From Flavipsychrobacter sp. (GTDB lineage Bacteria > Bacteroidota > Bacteroidia > Chitinophagales > Chitinophagaceae), in assembly GCA_031292525.1 (NCBI GenBank), contig JARLGY010000050.1, positions 210,719-274,718 of the forward strand: DNA of 64,000 nucleotides, given 5' to 3'. Below, piece by piece: positions 51,488 to 61,728 of the stretch (position 1 is its first letter; the number at the start of each line of letters is the position of its first letter). The position numbers and the translations under genes were made by a program. Under the pieces are notes generated by a model that was given only the letters and a program-made list of their open reading frames with translations, was not told the origin of the DNA and ran no database searches.

Positions 51488-53737
51488 TTAATAAACAACC
51501 AGTTTTTCTGTTTTATTGTATTGGCCTGCTATTACGTGCACAAGGTATATCCCTTTGGTTGATATCACTTCCTTTGGTATCAACACTTTTGATATCTGCA
51601 TATTTAATGGCTGCTGTGTGTTGTACATTATTTTTCCTGTGATATCAGTAACAGAAACTTCTGTTGTTGTGCCGGCGGCTGAAATAACTACATAGGCATC
51701 TCCATTTGTTGGGTTAGGTGCTATAACAATGTTAGTATTGCCTGAGAGTAACGTATTTAATCCGAGTGGATAGTTGCTAAAATTTAGCCTGTCCATATAA
51801 AAATTATTGCTGGTAATAGCAAAGCCCGGATTGGCAGAAATTGGAGTTACGGTGTGGGGCTTATATCTGAAACGGAATATTGTACTCGGTGTAATTGCGT
51901 TTGCAGGCAATGCAATACTTCTTAAACTCCAGGCCCCCTGCCATAGAGGTTCATATGCTGATGAGTATACACCCATATTTATCAGTGTTGCACCGGTAAG
52001 ATGTGCTGCATTGTGCCAAACCCCATTACAACCAATATTATAATCTATTTCAAGTGTGTCGTTTATATCGGCAGCGTTTGGTGTAGCCGTTGTAGCTGAA
52101 TACATAAAATTGAGGCTAACGGGCCCCGCACCATTCTGCAATTGCGTAAGGTCGAATACTGGCGTAAACATATCATCAAAATCGCCTACTGGTGAACCTG
52201 TGGCGGTTGTAGGGAACAGGCGTGTATCAAAGCCAGTGTACTCAATACAGCTGTGATCATAAAAGCCGGTCTGGCTATTTATTTTCCATTTAAAGCTATT
52301 ATTGTAATAGTTAAACATAGGCCATTTTGCCAGGTCGTTGCTTGTGGTCGACGCGTCAAATTCCTGAACATATCCTGCTGCTGAGGTTGCATTCAGGTCT
52401 GCAACAAAAACATTATTACTATCTATAATTGTAGTAGCTCCTGTATTATTCCCTGTTGCAGCCAGCGATACTTTCACCCAGCCTGGCTGTGAGAACGAAT
52501 TGGTAACTCTTGAAGCAGAAGAGGTGGTAGTGGTAGCGTATTGTGGAAATGTCCAGGAAATCTTAGTGATAGTATCATTCCAACTATGATCTGTAAAAAG
52601 TACACTCGCATTTTCGCAAACGAAATGATTATTTACAGAATAGTCTGCTATTGGCGGTAGGTCTGGTACAGGGGCAAGCGCACCGGTAATAGTAAGATTA
52701 TGGGGTGTCCAAAGGCTATCCCTGTTGCCTACAGGGCTGTTAAGTGCTGTATGCATACGCAATACCTGCAAATGGGTGAACATAAGCGGGCAAGTGGCAT
52801 AGTCCATAATGTTTTGCTCATTTGTCGTGTCAGGATAATCCACCAACGAATCTGGTGCGCTGGAATTAGCTGTGGGATAATATTTTTTATACCCGTTAGC
52901 ACATTCTGTATCATATAGCGGGCAAGTGCTGGGGTGTCCTTTTGTAGGCGGTGTGTCATCTACCTCATCATCTCCACAGGCTACTCCACACACGCCCATG
53001 CCAGCGCCATTGTCATTCCATGGGTGCAAGAGGTTAAAATAGTGCCCGGTTTCGTGTTCTATAGTCAAAGGGCCAAATGGGTTTGGGTTAACGAACTGGT
53101 AGCCTGCTATTACACCATCTATAAATGGATATGCTGCTCCTGTGGCAGGAAATTCGGCATAAGCCAGCACTTCTCCATTTGCAACCCCAAGCCCAATCCG
53201 GTTTTCTATAAAGATGTTATAATAGTTGCTTGGCGCCCATAAGTCCATTTTTGCCTGGTCATCGCCGCCATAGGTAAGATAACTAAAGTGATGCGTTATC
53301 CCTTTTGTGGGATTACCAAAAGGATCTATTGTTGCCAGATGAAAGCGCATATATGCTTTAGCAACGTATTTCTTAAACGGAGGTATAACTGCTGAATAAT
53401 CGTAGTTGAGCGAATAGATAGCATTCATCTCCTGTATCATATTGTATATACTATCGTCAGGCAATAGCTCAGCTCCATAATTGTGAATGATGTGTACTAC
53501 TACCGGGATGTCGTAAACAAAAGAATCGTTAGGGGTACTGGTTTTTGCCAGTTGTTTCTGAAAAGTCGCTCTTACTGCATCCTGATACTGTTGTCTTAAT
53601 TGAGCCTCATAGTCTGCAATTTGCGGTTGCATAACCTTATACTTGTTTAGCATAATTGTGGCACCGCATTTCTCCTGTGCAATGCTTGTGGCATATGTAC
53701 CAATGCAAGCAATAAAAAGAATGAAAAGTTGCTTCAT
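51488..53737 (-). CDS. Secreted M43-type zinc metalloprotease with T9SS sorting domain
   Basis: From the ATG at 53737 (MKQLFILFIACIGTYATSIAQ) it has 749 aa and a signal peptide; the frame extends to 53800 without homology. The zinc site EHETGHYFNLLHPW is the HExxHxxGxxH-like M43 (pappalysin) motif, with DVVHIIHN-like VPVVVHIIHN before it and NIMDYATCPLMFTHLQ as the Met-turn region. A PKD-like stretch (ADYSVNNHFVCENASVLFTDHSWND) and a large beta domain follow. The C-terminus NTNIVIAPNPTNGDAYVV, VTDITGKIM is the type-A T9SS domain. Extracellular or surface protease. Confidence 0.9.
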   Translation of the reverse strand: MKQLFILFIACIGTYATSIAQEKCGATIMLNKYKVMQPQIADYEAQLRQQYQDAVRATFQKQLAKTSTPNDSFVYDIPVVVHIIHNYGAELLPDDSIYNMIQEMNAIYSLNYDYSAVIPPFKKYVAKAYMRFHLATIDPFGNPTKGITHHFSYLTYGGDDQAKMDLWAPSNYYNIFIENRIGLGVANGEVLAYAEFPATGAAYPFIDGVIAGYQFVNPNPFGPLTIEHETGHYFNLLHPWNDNGAGMGVCGVACGDDEVDDTPPTKGHPSTCPLYDTECANGYKKYYPTANSSAPDSLVDYPDTTNEQNIMDYATCPLMFTHLQVLRMHTALNSPVGNRDSLWTPHNLTITGALAPVPDLPPIADYSVNNHFVCENASVLFTDHSWNDTITKISWTFPQYATTTTSSASRVTNSFSQPGWVKVSLAATGNNTGATTIIDSNNVFVADLNATSAAGYVQEFDASTTSNDLAKWPMFNYYNNSFKWKINSQTGFYDHSCIEYTGFDTRLFPTTATGSPVGDFDDMFTPVFDLTQLQNGAGPVSLNFMYSATTATPNAADINDTLEIDYNIGCNGVWHNAAHLTGATLINMGVYSSAYEPLWQGAWSLRSIALPANAITPSTIFRFRYKPHTVTPISANPGFAITSNNFYMDRLNFSNYPLGLNTLLSGNTNIVIAPNPTNGDAYVVISAAGTTTEVSVTDITGKIMYNTQQPLNMQISKVLIPKEVISTKGIYLVHVIAGQYNKTEKLVVY

Positions 53738-54211
53738 ATTTCTGGATTTATTTTGTTTAAGGCATAATAATTCAGAGATGAATATTTGGCTATTCACCAA
53801 CGGCAGTATCTATATGTGATTAGTATTAAGACGTATAAGCACACATTGAACCCCAGTACGAAGTGAAAAATATTTAATGCCTAGTATTTTAGTATTAGTA
53901 TATACTGGCTGGAACCGAGGTGATCCTCATATACTTAATATTATGAGCATGCCAAGTATTATAGCAAACTGTTGGGGCTGACCTATAATGGATTACATCA
54001 TCTTTACTTACTAGTGTACAAAATACCCGCCAGAGAATTGAAGACAGGCAAAAAGTATAACTGAATATGCTTTTACAGAAATAGCATAGCAATGAATACA
54101 ACACGGAGCATATTATAAGCAAATAGAAGATTGGCATAATCCCATTTGAGGACACACATAAATATGTATAGGGGACAGAAAAGTCTCGCAAATACAATTG
54201 GCTCATTAAGT
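53738..54211. other. Intergenic stretch without recognised gene
   Basis: About 470 bases between two same-strand protease genes. A 103-codon frame here has no start context or family resemblance. No hairpin terminator was seen. Confidence 0.5.
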
Positions 54212-56473
54212 CTATTCCTCTATCATTTTTATAGTGTTGAGTCCACTAGCACCTGCAATTTTTACAATGTATATGCCTTTAGTCATCGGACCAGGATTAA
54301 ATTGACGAGTGTTATATCCGGTGCCTATCCGCCATTCCTGCATATAGATCAGCCTGCCGCTGATGTCATATACGCTCACTGTAAGTACTTCGGGCATTTT
54401 GCCTTTGTAGCTTATGGTAAAACTACCTTTGTTGGGGTTGGGAAATAAAATGCACTCCAGCGGATCTGCATTTTGTGTGTTCTCCACACTCAGATTTGAG
54501 GCTATTGTGCGCAAGGCTCTGTAGGCATTTATTTTACCATGTCCCCATGTTGTATTACCTGCCGCTGGCAATATACCTGTATACGTATCTGTAATAGCAG
54601 AGGTGGCCAATATAGCTTTTACAGAGTCAGGAGTAAGTGTTGGATTTAATTGCAACATCATACCTACAATACCTGCCACACAAGGGGATGCCATAGATGT
54701 ACCTGCCAGCATAGCATAGTTGTATTTTTTGCTATTGGTGGTGTATGCATGCACAATAGATGAATAATTGGTGCCACTTGCACTATAGCTGGTGTCGTAA
54801 GAGTTGACGGATGATGCCAAGGCGAAACCCGGGGCTGCGATGTCGGGTTTTACCCTTAGGTCTTCTGTAGGGCCAAAGCTTGAAAATGGTGCTATTTGGC
54901 CACGTATGGCACCTGCATATGATAATATGTGGTTACTAATATTCCTAAAAGATGCTTTAGAAGTGTAGGCTGCCACTGTAATTGCTGACTTGGTGCACCC
55001 GATGTCTGATACAGTCATATTTGCATCCCCAGATACCGCCCATGGATAAGAAAGTTGTTTCAAATAGCCATAGTATCCTTCGGGAGGAAGCACATATCCC
55101 TCCCACATATTTACAACACCGTTCAAAGACTTGGTTGTGAGGCAAATATTGTCATTTACCTTGCTGTAAAAGTGTAATAAAGCATGTGGTTTGCCGTTGT
55201 ATTCTGCGTCAGTCATGGCCATACTTACAAAGCATGTATCGTTATTAGAACCAATAAGTGTAAATGATCGAGAGGTATCAGTAAGGCATATCTGTGCTGT
55301 CGAATCTATAGCCGTATTGGCATTGTATAATTTAACGGTAAAACAGAACGTATTGCCTGGGTTGCCCCATACGTCCACCCATGTCTGCCGGTTGTTAGCT
55401 GGTAAGTAGGGCGAAAATGTGACAAACGTGCTTACTACGGTATCTGTTAATGTAAATGTTTTTTGCAAGTGCACCGTGTCTTCTCCATTGTTACCTGCAG
55501 CGCAAACAAATATTTTACCTGCTCCTGTAAGTGCATCGCAAGCTTGGTTAAAAAGGGAGTTGCCATCATGTGGTCCTATAGTAGCTCCCCAACTCAGGTT
55601 AATTACTGCAGGTTTACCCACAGTTGCGGCATACTTATAAATGTAGCTCATACCATCTACTATATCAGACTCGCCTGCCACAGCCCATTCTGATGGCGCA
55701 GGCATAATGCCCACCAGCACAATATCGCTCTCAAATGCCATGCCCCTGTACTGGCTATTGGCTGTATTACTGCCATAGCCAGACCCCACGGCTATACCCG
55801 CCACATGCGTACCATGCGATAGGATAATGGTATCGTTACCAGCGGTTTTTATAGCATTTGTATCTGCCATCTCGTTGCCATAAGCAAAACCGGTGGGTGG
55901 CGTGCCACTGGCTTTTTGCGCCCATACACGTTGTATTCTATACTTGCTATATGTGGTATCGTACATGGTAGGGTGGTTATAGTCAAACCCTGCATCTATA
56001 ACTCCAACAATAACATTTTTGCCTGTTACAGGTATAGGGAGACTAATGCCCTTTTGTGCGGAGTCGGCTCTTGTTTGCTTTCGTGCTGAATCGAGTAGTG
56101 GAAAAATAGGCATGTCCAGATCTATATAGCCTATGCCGCTTATGGTTATTATGGCATCTATGTTATCTGCCGGTACTTGTATCGTCCATACATTTCCTGC
56201 CTTGGTTCCTACGTATATACCCAGCCTATTCAATAAGGATTCCTCCATACCTGCATTCACTCTTATAAATGCGCTTAGGTATGGTTTATTGTTTATTTTT
56301 TTGTAAACGTAGCCTAGTAATATTGTCTTGCTGCTGTATTGCTTACGATCAGCAAAATATTGCTTTGTGTATGCAGATAGCTTAGGCAATATAGCCTTTG
56401 GCGACTCTTGTGCATAGCTTGCGGATAGATATGCAGAGGTTATTGTAAGTAAAAGGATAAATATTTTTTTCAT
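54212..56473 (-). CDS. Secreted S8 (subtilisin-like) serine protease with T9SS sorting domain
   Basis: 753 aa, signal peptide MKKIFILLLTITSAYLSASYA. The triad is complete: D160 in VGVIDAGFDYNHP, H220 in SHGTHVAGIAVG, S593 in AGTSMASPCVAGI; the oxyanion Asn is in CAAGNNGEDT. The part between 330 and 520 holds a beta-rich insert. The C-terminus ECILFPNPNKGSFTISY, VYDISGRLIYM and GIYIVKI is the type-A T9SS domain. It is followed in the same orientation by the M43 protease gene, suggesting a shared extracellular proteolysis role. Confidence 0.93.
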   Translation of the reverse strand: MKKIFILLLTITSAYLSASYAQESPKAILPKLSAYTKQYFADRKQYSSKTILLGYVYKKINNKPYLSAFIRVNAGMEESLLNRLGIYVGTKAGNVWTIQVPADNIDAIITISGIGYIDLDMPIFPLLDSARKQTRADSAQKGISLPIPVTGKNVIVGVIDAGFDYNHPTMYDTTYSKYRIQRVWAQKASGTPPTGFAYGNEMADTNAIKTAGNDTIILSHGTHVAGIAVGSGYGSNTANSQYRGMAFESDIVLVGIMPAPSEWAVAGESDIVDGMSYIYKYAATVGKPAVINLSWGATIGPHDGNSLFNQACDALTGAGKIFVCAAGNNGEDTVHLQKTFTLTDTVVSTFVTFSPYLPANNRQTWVDVWGNPGNTFCFTVKLYNANTAIDSTAQICLTDTSRSFTLIGSNNDTCFVSMAMTDAEYNGKPHALLHFYSKVNDNICLTTKSLNGVVNMWEGYVLPPEGYYGYLKQLSYPWAVSGDANMTVSDIGCTKSAITVAAYTSKASFRNISNHILSYAGAIRGQIAPFSSFGPTEDLRVKPDIAAPGFALASSVNSYDTSYSASGTNYSSIVHAYTTNSKKYNYAMLAGTSMASPCVAGIVGMMLQLNPTLTPDSVKAILATSAITDTYTGILPAAGNTTWGHGKINAYRALRTIASNLSVENTQNADPLECILFPNPNKGSFTISYKGKMPEVLTVSVYDISGRLIYMQEWRIGTGYNTRQFNPGPMTKGIYIVKIAGASGLNTIKMIEE

Positions 56474-56654
56474 TAAATGCTATATAGAATGGGTCAATAT
56501 CTAAGGTAATTAAAAAAAACTTCCCATGTTTATTCCTGCAAGTAATATCTCAGATGCAATTCTGCTAAAGAAGTTTTCGAGGCTTTGATGGAAGACATAG
56601 TCAGTTGTGGATTATATTTTATTAAAATGGCATTTAATGGAATATAAATATTTG

Positions 56655-56662
56655 TAAGTTTG
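56655..56662 (+). promoter_or_regulatory. -7 promoter element of the porin-like gene
   Basis: TAAGTTTG matches TAnnTTTG exactly, 24 bases before the ATG at 56687. No good TTTG partner was found at the expected distance. Confidence 0.45.
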
Positions 56663-56686
56663 GCGCATTAAAATTGAACGATCATT

Positions 56687-57997
56687 ATGGCAAAACGTCT
56701 ACTTGTTTTTTTTGCATTTAGGACAATTATTTGCACAGCTTTACTATTAATTTGTCTGCATATTGTAGTTTTTGCACAAAACGAAACGGACAAAAAGTTT
56801 AAATCTCACGGACAGTTATGGGGCATGGCTTTTGGAGATTTTGACTACAAGGGTAATGCTGACATATTGAATCGTGGTGTGAATCAATATAGTGGAACAC
56901 CTATCAATACCAATATGTTTCAGTGGAGACGTATTTACCTGGGCTATGATTATAACATTAGTCAAAAATTCTCTGCAGAATTTGTACTTGCAGCGGAGAC
57001 TGATTATCAGGCCGGTGTATTAGGGCAGCAAACCAGCGGAGATATACTAGCTAACAATAAGTTTTCTCCCTATATAAAAATTGCCAACCTGAGGTGGAAG
57101 AATTTATGGCCGGGAACAGACTTGGTTATAGGGCAAGTAAACACCCCGGCGTACGGTAAAAACGGAAGAAATGACCAGACATCTGAAGAAGTTTGGGGCT
57201 ACCGGTCTATAGAGAAAACCGTGTCAGACCTGAGAGGTACTCCCTGCTATGATATGGGAGCAGAGTTACAAGGATGGTTTGACAGTAAAGGCAATTTTGG
57301 CTATGATCTTATGGCAGGCAACGGCCAACAGGCGAAACCAGAAAACGATATGTACAAGTGGTTTTATGCGGATGTATATGCCAAGTTCTTAGACAAAAGA
57401 TTGCTGATAGATATATACCAGGATTATGAAAGATTGAATTGGGGAGTATATACAAAGGGGCCGAACGGCCCATGGTATCACGACCGTAATATGACCAAGT
57501 TATTTGCTGCTTGGAATACAAAGAAACTGACCATAGGTTTCGAGGGCTTTAGAAACACGATAATGGGCGATGTAAAAGTGACAGGTAACGACGGAAATAC
57601 ATGCTACCGCACCACAAAGGCGTTAGATATGTCTATATTTGTGCGAGGCCGTATCTTATCTACCCATGCAGGTAATGCACGTCTGGGATTCTTTGCGCGT
57701 TATGATAATTATGATCCCAGTGGCTCTCTAAACAATATTGTGAACGGGGTGAATACGAAAACTTACGCAGCAACAACGTCGTTCTACGACCCTACTACTA
57801 AAGAACAATTTTTAATTCTTGGATTTGATTACATCCCAATTAAGAATGTACACATCATGCCTAATCTTTGGGTGAATACGTACATCTCATCATTAGCTCC
57901 GAGTGCGGCATATGACCCTATGAACCCCAATATAGCAGGTGTCAAAGGTACCGATGCAGTATGGCGGCTTACTTTCTTTTACATTTATGGTAAGTAG
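56687..57997 (+). CDS. Outer-membrane porin-like protein
   Basis: 436 aa with an N-terminal hydrophobic segment ending in VVFAQ (signal peptide). The mature part is rich in alternating aromatic beta-strands: LWGMAFGDFDYKG, FQWRRIYLGYDYNIS, KFSAEFVLAAETDYQ and a C-terminal strand VWRLTFFYIYGK with a terminal aromatic-rich end. The RRIYLGYDY/FSAEFVLAAE pattern is like phosphate-selective porin (OprP/OprO-like) relatives in Bacteroidota. Substrate unknown. It stands alone and ends at a shared terminator. Confidence 0.72.
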   Translation: MAKRLLVFFAFRTIICTALLLICLHIVVFAQNETDKKFKSHGQLWGMAFGDFDYKGNADILNRGVNQYSGTPINTNMFQWRRIYLGYDYNISQKFSAEFVLAAETDYQAGVLGQQTSGDILANNKFSPYIKIANLRWKNLWPGTDLVIGQVNTPAYGKNGRNDQTSEEVWGYRSIEKTVSDLRGTPCYDMGAELQGWFDSKGNFGYDLMAGNGQQAKPENDMYKWFYADVYAKFLDKRLLIDIYQDYERLNWGVYTKGPNGPWYHDRNMTKLFAAWNTKKLTIGFEGFRNTIMGDVKVTGNDGNTCYRTTKALDMSIFVRGRILSTHAGNARLGFFARYDNYDPSGSLNNIVNGVNTKTYAATTSFYDPTTKEQFLILGFDYIPIKNVHIMPNLWVNTYISSLAPSAAYDPMNPNIAGVKGTDAVWRLTFFYIYGK

Positions 57998-58054
57998 TGA
58001 GCGAGTAATTCATCTCATTATACTGGAAGGAGAAAATTAGTATATAGTTGAGAA

Positions 58055-58089
58055 TTATAACCGCAAGCATATCCTACTTGCGGTTATAA
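58055..58089. terminator. Bidirectional terminator between porin-like and enoyl-CoA hydratase genes
   Basis: TTATAACCGCAAG (58055-58067) and CTTGCGGTTATAA (58077-58089): a perfect 13-bp stem with a 9-base loop. Confidence 0.85.
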
Positions 58090-58100
58090 CTATATATTGA

Positions 58101-58874
58101 TCAGGCTTGAGCCCTTGCTTTAAACTTATTGATTGCATTTTTGGTAAACTCACTCAATATGAGTCTGCCGCTTATGGCAGCACGTTCTGATAATAGCGTA
58201 TCCCAATTCTCAGTGCCGTGCCAAAATGTTTTCTTCAGTTGCGACATGGCTTCGGGGCTGCTGTGTGCAAGTTGTTCTGCAAGGTTTTTTACTGCATCGT
58301 CCACCATAAATGTATGAAGATGGGTTTCTGCGTACAAGCCATGTTTTTTGGCCCATTCAGCAGACCTCCATTCAGTGGCATCAATAGCCAATTGAGACAG
58401 GCCGGAAACACCTACTTTGCGCTCTACTGCAGGGCCTACTACAAATGGGCCTATACCTATAGCCAGTTCGCTTAGCTTTACTGATGCTGCTTCTGTAGCA
58501 ATAGCGTAATCCGTAGCAGCAATAAGCCCTACACCGCCGCCTACAGCTTTGCCCTGTACCCGGCCAATGATTAGCTTATGGCATTTACGCATTGCATTGA
58601 TGACATTTGCAAAACCCATGAAAAATGTTTTGCCTTCAGCTTCTGTCTTTATAGACATCAGCTCATCAAAAGATGCTCCTGCGCAAAAGGCTTTTTCGCC
58701 TGCACTTTTTAATACTATAACCTTTACCTTATGGTCAAGGCCTATATCGTTTATTGTTTTAGCCAGGTCGTTGAGTATAGCGGCTGGTAAAGAATTACTT
58801 GAAGGGTGAAAAAACTCGATAGTGGCAATTCCATGATCTATCTCGCTACGCACGTAACCGTCAGCGTGTTGCAT
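58101..58874 (-). CDS. Enoyl-CoA hydratase/isomerase family protein
   Basis: 257-aa crotonase-fold enzyme. KAFCAGASFDEL is the first oxyanion-hole segment, and GKAVGGGVGLIAATDYAIA the second, with SELAIGIGPFVVGPAVERKVG next. The crotonase glutamate expected in the LAIGI segment is present in modified context (SELAIG), so hydratase and isomerase are both possible. It is likely part of the aerobic phenylacetyl-CoA route (PaaF/PaaG-like) because paaZ lies upstream on the same strand; PaaABCD genes are not in the window. I leave the symbol open. Confidence 0.85.
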   Translation of the reverse strand: MQHADGYVRSEIDHGIATIEFFHPSSNSLPAAILNDLAKTINDIGLDHKVKVIVLKSAGEKAFCAGASFDELMSIKTEAEGKTFFMGFANVINAMRKCHKLIIGRVQGKAVGGGVGLIAATDYAIATEAASVKLSELAIGIGPFVVGPAVERKVGVSGLSQLAIDATEWRSAEWAKKHGLYAETHLHTFMVDDAVKNLAEQLAHSSPEAMSQLKKTFWHGTENWDTLLSERAAISGRLILSEFTKNAINKFKARAQA

Positions 58875-58990
58875 ATTTATTTTTAATTGAAGGGGTATCT
58901 ACTAAATTATTGAAACTCAAAAGTAAAAAAATATTAAACAATCGAATAGTGAATAAACGTTAAAATAGGATGAGTTGGTATTTTAAGGCG

Positions 58991-59149
58991 CTAAAATATC
59001 CATTTTAGCACTATTAAAATTGTTATTGATATCATAAACAGGTAAAAGCGCGTGCGCCAATGTCTATCCAGTTTTAGCTTACCCGGTAATACTTTTATTA
59101 GATACCAGAGTAAGGCTATGCTGAATATTGTGAAAAATACCTTGAACAT
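58991..59149 (-). CDS. Small membrane protein (52 aa) directly after paaZ
   Basis: ATG at 59149, one base after the paaZ stop, to TAG at 58993-58991. The 52 residues are mostly two hydrophobic segments, FKVFFTIFSIALLWYLIKVL and FYLFMISITILIVLKWIF, with a basic loop (GKLKLDRHWRTR) between: a two-helix hairpin with the loop probably cytoplasmic. No family is recognised. The tight coupling to paaZ and codon-like composition support a real gene. Confidence 0.6.
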   Translation of the reverse strand: MFKVFFTIFSIALLWYLIKVLPGKLKLDRHWRTRFYLFMISITILIVLKWIF

Positions 59150-59150
59150 G

Positions 59151-61205
59151 TTATGATTGATCTTTTTTCTTCACCATGGTAAGTATGGTTGCTATTGCAA
59201 CGGTTTCGCCGGTTTCGTCATATACATCCACCAGCCAGCGCACTATGCCTTTTGCAATATCATCTTCAGTGCGTTTTTCCTGCGCGGTTTTTTCCTTCAC
59301 GGTTAGCTTTACTCCAATGGTCATACCAGGGTACACTGGCTTGGTAAAGCGAGCTTCATCCAGTCCATAGTTTAGCAATACAGGGCCTTTCTTAGCATCT
59401 ACAAAGAGGCCTGCAGCTTTTGAAAGTATAAAGTAACCGTGTGCTACTCTGCGTTCGAAAATAGTGCCTTCAAGCGATGTGGCATCCATGTGAGCGTAAA
59501 AGTTATCGCCGCTTACGTTTGCAAAATTGGTGATGTCTGCTTCTGTAACGGTATGTTTTGCAGTTATCACAGTTTCGCCCACAATCAGGTCTTCAAAATG
59601 CTTTCTGAAAGGATGAATATCTGTTTCGGTTTGTTTGCCGCCCTGCTGATATACGTTGGTGATCTTAGTAAGTGTAGTAGGGGAGCCCTGTACTGCAGTG
59701 CGCTGAAGGTAATGCATTACACCGCGTTTACCGCCCATTTCTTCACCGCCACCAGCTCTTCCTGGGCCTCCATGTATCAAAAGTGGTAAAGGTGAGCCAT
59801 GGCCGGTACTTTCTTTAGCGCAGTCGTTATTCAATATCAATATACGGCCGTGTGTAGTGGCTGTGCCTAAAACGTATTCTTTGGCAATGTCGTCATCCTG
59901 TGTTACCAGGCTGCATACCAGCGACCCTTTGCCCATCCTGGCTAGTTCTATCGCTTCTCCCAGTCCGTTGTAAGGTATGATAGTTGATACCGGTCCAAAT
60001 GCCTCTATTTCATGGCAATCAAGGTTATGGAATGGATCGGTATTCAGGAATATAAGCGGTGGCAGAAAAGCACCTTTTTCTTTATCGGCTCCTATCACCT
60101 CAAAATGTTCCATATCGCCTATTACTATGTTCTGGTGGCGTGCCAGTAACTGCACTTTCTCTCTCACTTCATTGCGCTGGCTAATGCCTGCAAGCGGTCC
60201 CATTCTCACTTCCTTAAGGCTAGGATCACCAATAGTAGTGGTTTGCAAGCGCTTGCCCAGTGCTATCTGTACATCTTCTACCATATTAGCGGGTACTATT
60301 ACACGGCGTATTGCAGTACATTTTTGCCCTGCCTTTGTAGTTACTTCACGTACCACTTCTTTTATAAAGATGTCAAACTCGGGCATGCCTGGTTTCACAT
60401 CCGGGCCTAATACACAACAGTTGAGCGAATCAGCCTCCAGGTTGAACGGTACAGCTTCTGAAAGGATGCGCGAGTGAGCCTTCAAACTCATACCAGTACT
60501 TGCAGAGCCGGTGAATGTTACCACGTCGCCGGTTTCAACAGTATCTAGTATGCCACGTGCCGAGCCGCAAATGAGTTGCAATGCACCAGCAGGTAATATT
60601 TCAGACTTTATTATTTCTTCAAAAACAGCCTCTGTAAGGTAAGATGTTAGCGTGGCGGGCTTTACTATGGCAGGTACTCCTGCAAGCAGGTTCACAGCAA
60701 TTTTTTCCAGCATACCCCAAACTGGGAAGTTAAATGCGTTGATATGTATGGCAACCCCTTCCCGTGGTACCATAATATGCTGCGCAATAAATGTACCATT
60801 CTTTGATATTTTTGCGGTATCGCCATCTACATAAAAACGCTCGTCAGGAAATTGGCGGCGTAGGCTGGCATAAGAGAACAGATTGCCTATTCCACCTTCT
60901 ATATCCACCCAGCTATCGGCACGTGTAGCTCCGGTGTACGCACTTACCTGGTAAAAATATTCTTTACGCTCCATCAGGTACATGGCTAACGCTTTCAACA
61001 TCCTGCCCCGGTCATGAAAGGTAAGTTTGCGCAAAGCAGGCCCCCCTACGTTACGGGCATATTGCATCATGGCGCCAAAGTCAAGTCCATCGCTGCTGGC
61101 AGTGTACAAAGCATCGCCAGTAACAGCATTATATAAGACATCACCTTCTTTTTTAGATGAAAACCAGTTACCCTCTGCGTAATTTTTTAATTTGGTCAAT
61201 GACAT
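59151..61205 (-). CDS. paaZ: Bifunctional oxepin-CoA hydrolase / 3-oxo-5,6-dehydrosuberyl-CoA semialdehyde dehydrogenase
   Basis: 684 aa in two parts. The aldehyde dehydrogenase domain (1 to about 525) has NAFNFPVWGMLEKIA, PATLTSYLTE, FTGSASTGM and AGQKCTAIRR with catalytic C296; the MaoC-like hydratase domain (about 540-680) has VSGDNFYAHMD and RVAHGYFILSKAAGLF. This fusion is PaaZ, which opens and oxidises the oxepin ring of phenylacetyl-CoA. First gene of a unit with the small membrane protein and the enoyl-CoA hydratase. The promoter was not found in the AT-rich leader. Confidence 0.93.
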   Translation of the reverse strand: MSLTKLKNYAEGNWFSSKKEGDVLYNAVTGDALYTASSDGLDFGAMMQYARNVGGPALRKLTFHDRGRMLKALAMYLMERKEYFYQVSAYTGATRADSWVDIEGGIGNLFSYASLRRQFPDERFYVDGDTAKISKNGTFIAQHIMVPREGVAIHINAFNFPVWGMLEKIAVNLLAGVPAIVKPATLTSYLTEAVFEEIIKSEILPAGALQLICGSARGILDTVETGDVVTFTGSASTGMSLKAHSRILSEAVPFNLEADSLNCCVLGPDVKPGMPEFDIFIKEVVREVTTKAGQKCTAIRRVIVPANMVEDVQIALGKRLQTTTIGDPSLKEVRMGPLAGISQRNEVREKVQLLARHQNIVIGDMEHFEVIGADKEKGAFLPPLIFLNTDPFHNLDCHEIEAFGPVSTIIPYNGLGEAIELARMGKGSLVCSLVTQDDDIAKEYVLGTATTHGRILILNNDCAKESTGHGSPLPLLIHGGPGRAGGGEEMGGKRGVMHYLQRTAVQGSPTTLTKITNVYQQGGKQTETDIHPFRKHFEDLIVGETVITAKHTVTEADITNFANVSGDNFYAHMDATSLEGTIFERRVAHGYFILSKAAGLFVDAKKGPVLLNYGLDEARFTKPVYPGMTIGVKLTVKEKTAQEKRTEDDIAKGIVRWLVDVYDETGETVAIATILTMVKKKDQS

Positions 61206-61728
61206 ATGATACTATATATAGGCAGGATAAGAAATTTATGAGACAGGCTGCAATTTAGAATATTTACAAGAAATAGCGGCTATTTGAAAAACTGAATACG
61301 CTGTGCTTCATTTATTGAACAGAGGTTATTGAAGGGCGATTTTTAGAACTTAGTGAAATGAACAATAATTATATGCAGATAATTAGATGAGCAGTTGCCT
61401 TATTGGCAATGACCAGGCAGCCGGGTATAGATGATTTTCCACTTTTGTATGGTAGGGGAAACCCGTATTTTTTTCTTTTTTCTATTATTTTAGCGTTCAA
61501 ATTCCAAACTTAGTGTCAATATAAGCACAATCAATGTCGTAGCGGACTTTAGGATGCATCTGCTTGTTATTATGTGTCTTATTGCAGTATAAGGGTGGAA
61601 ATTATTATTGAAAATAATTTTAATGTGAAGTGGTGTTATTAACTTGTTATTAAAATTGTTGTTTTGCTATGATTTCAAAGATAAATAAGATACTTTTATC
61701 TCCTGCTAATTAAATAGATTTGTTACTC
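61206..61728. other. Divergent intergenic region, AT-rich, without recognised gene
   Basis: About 520 bases between paaZ and the next + strand gene. TTTG at 61663-61666 and TACTTTTA at 61691-61698 could be a promoter for the right-hand gene, but the spacing (24) is a little long. No ORF or RNA supported. Confidence 0.45.
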
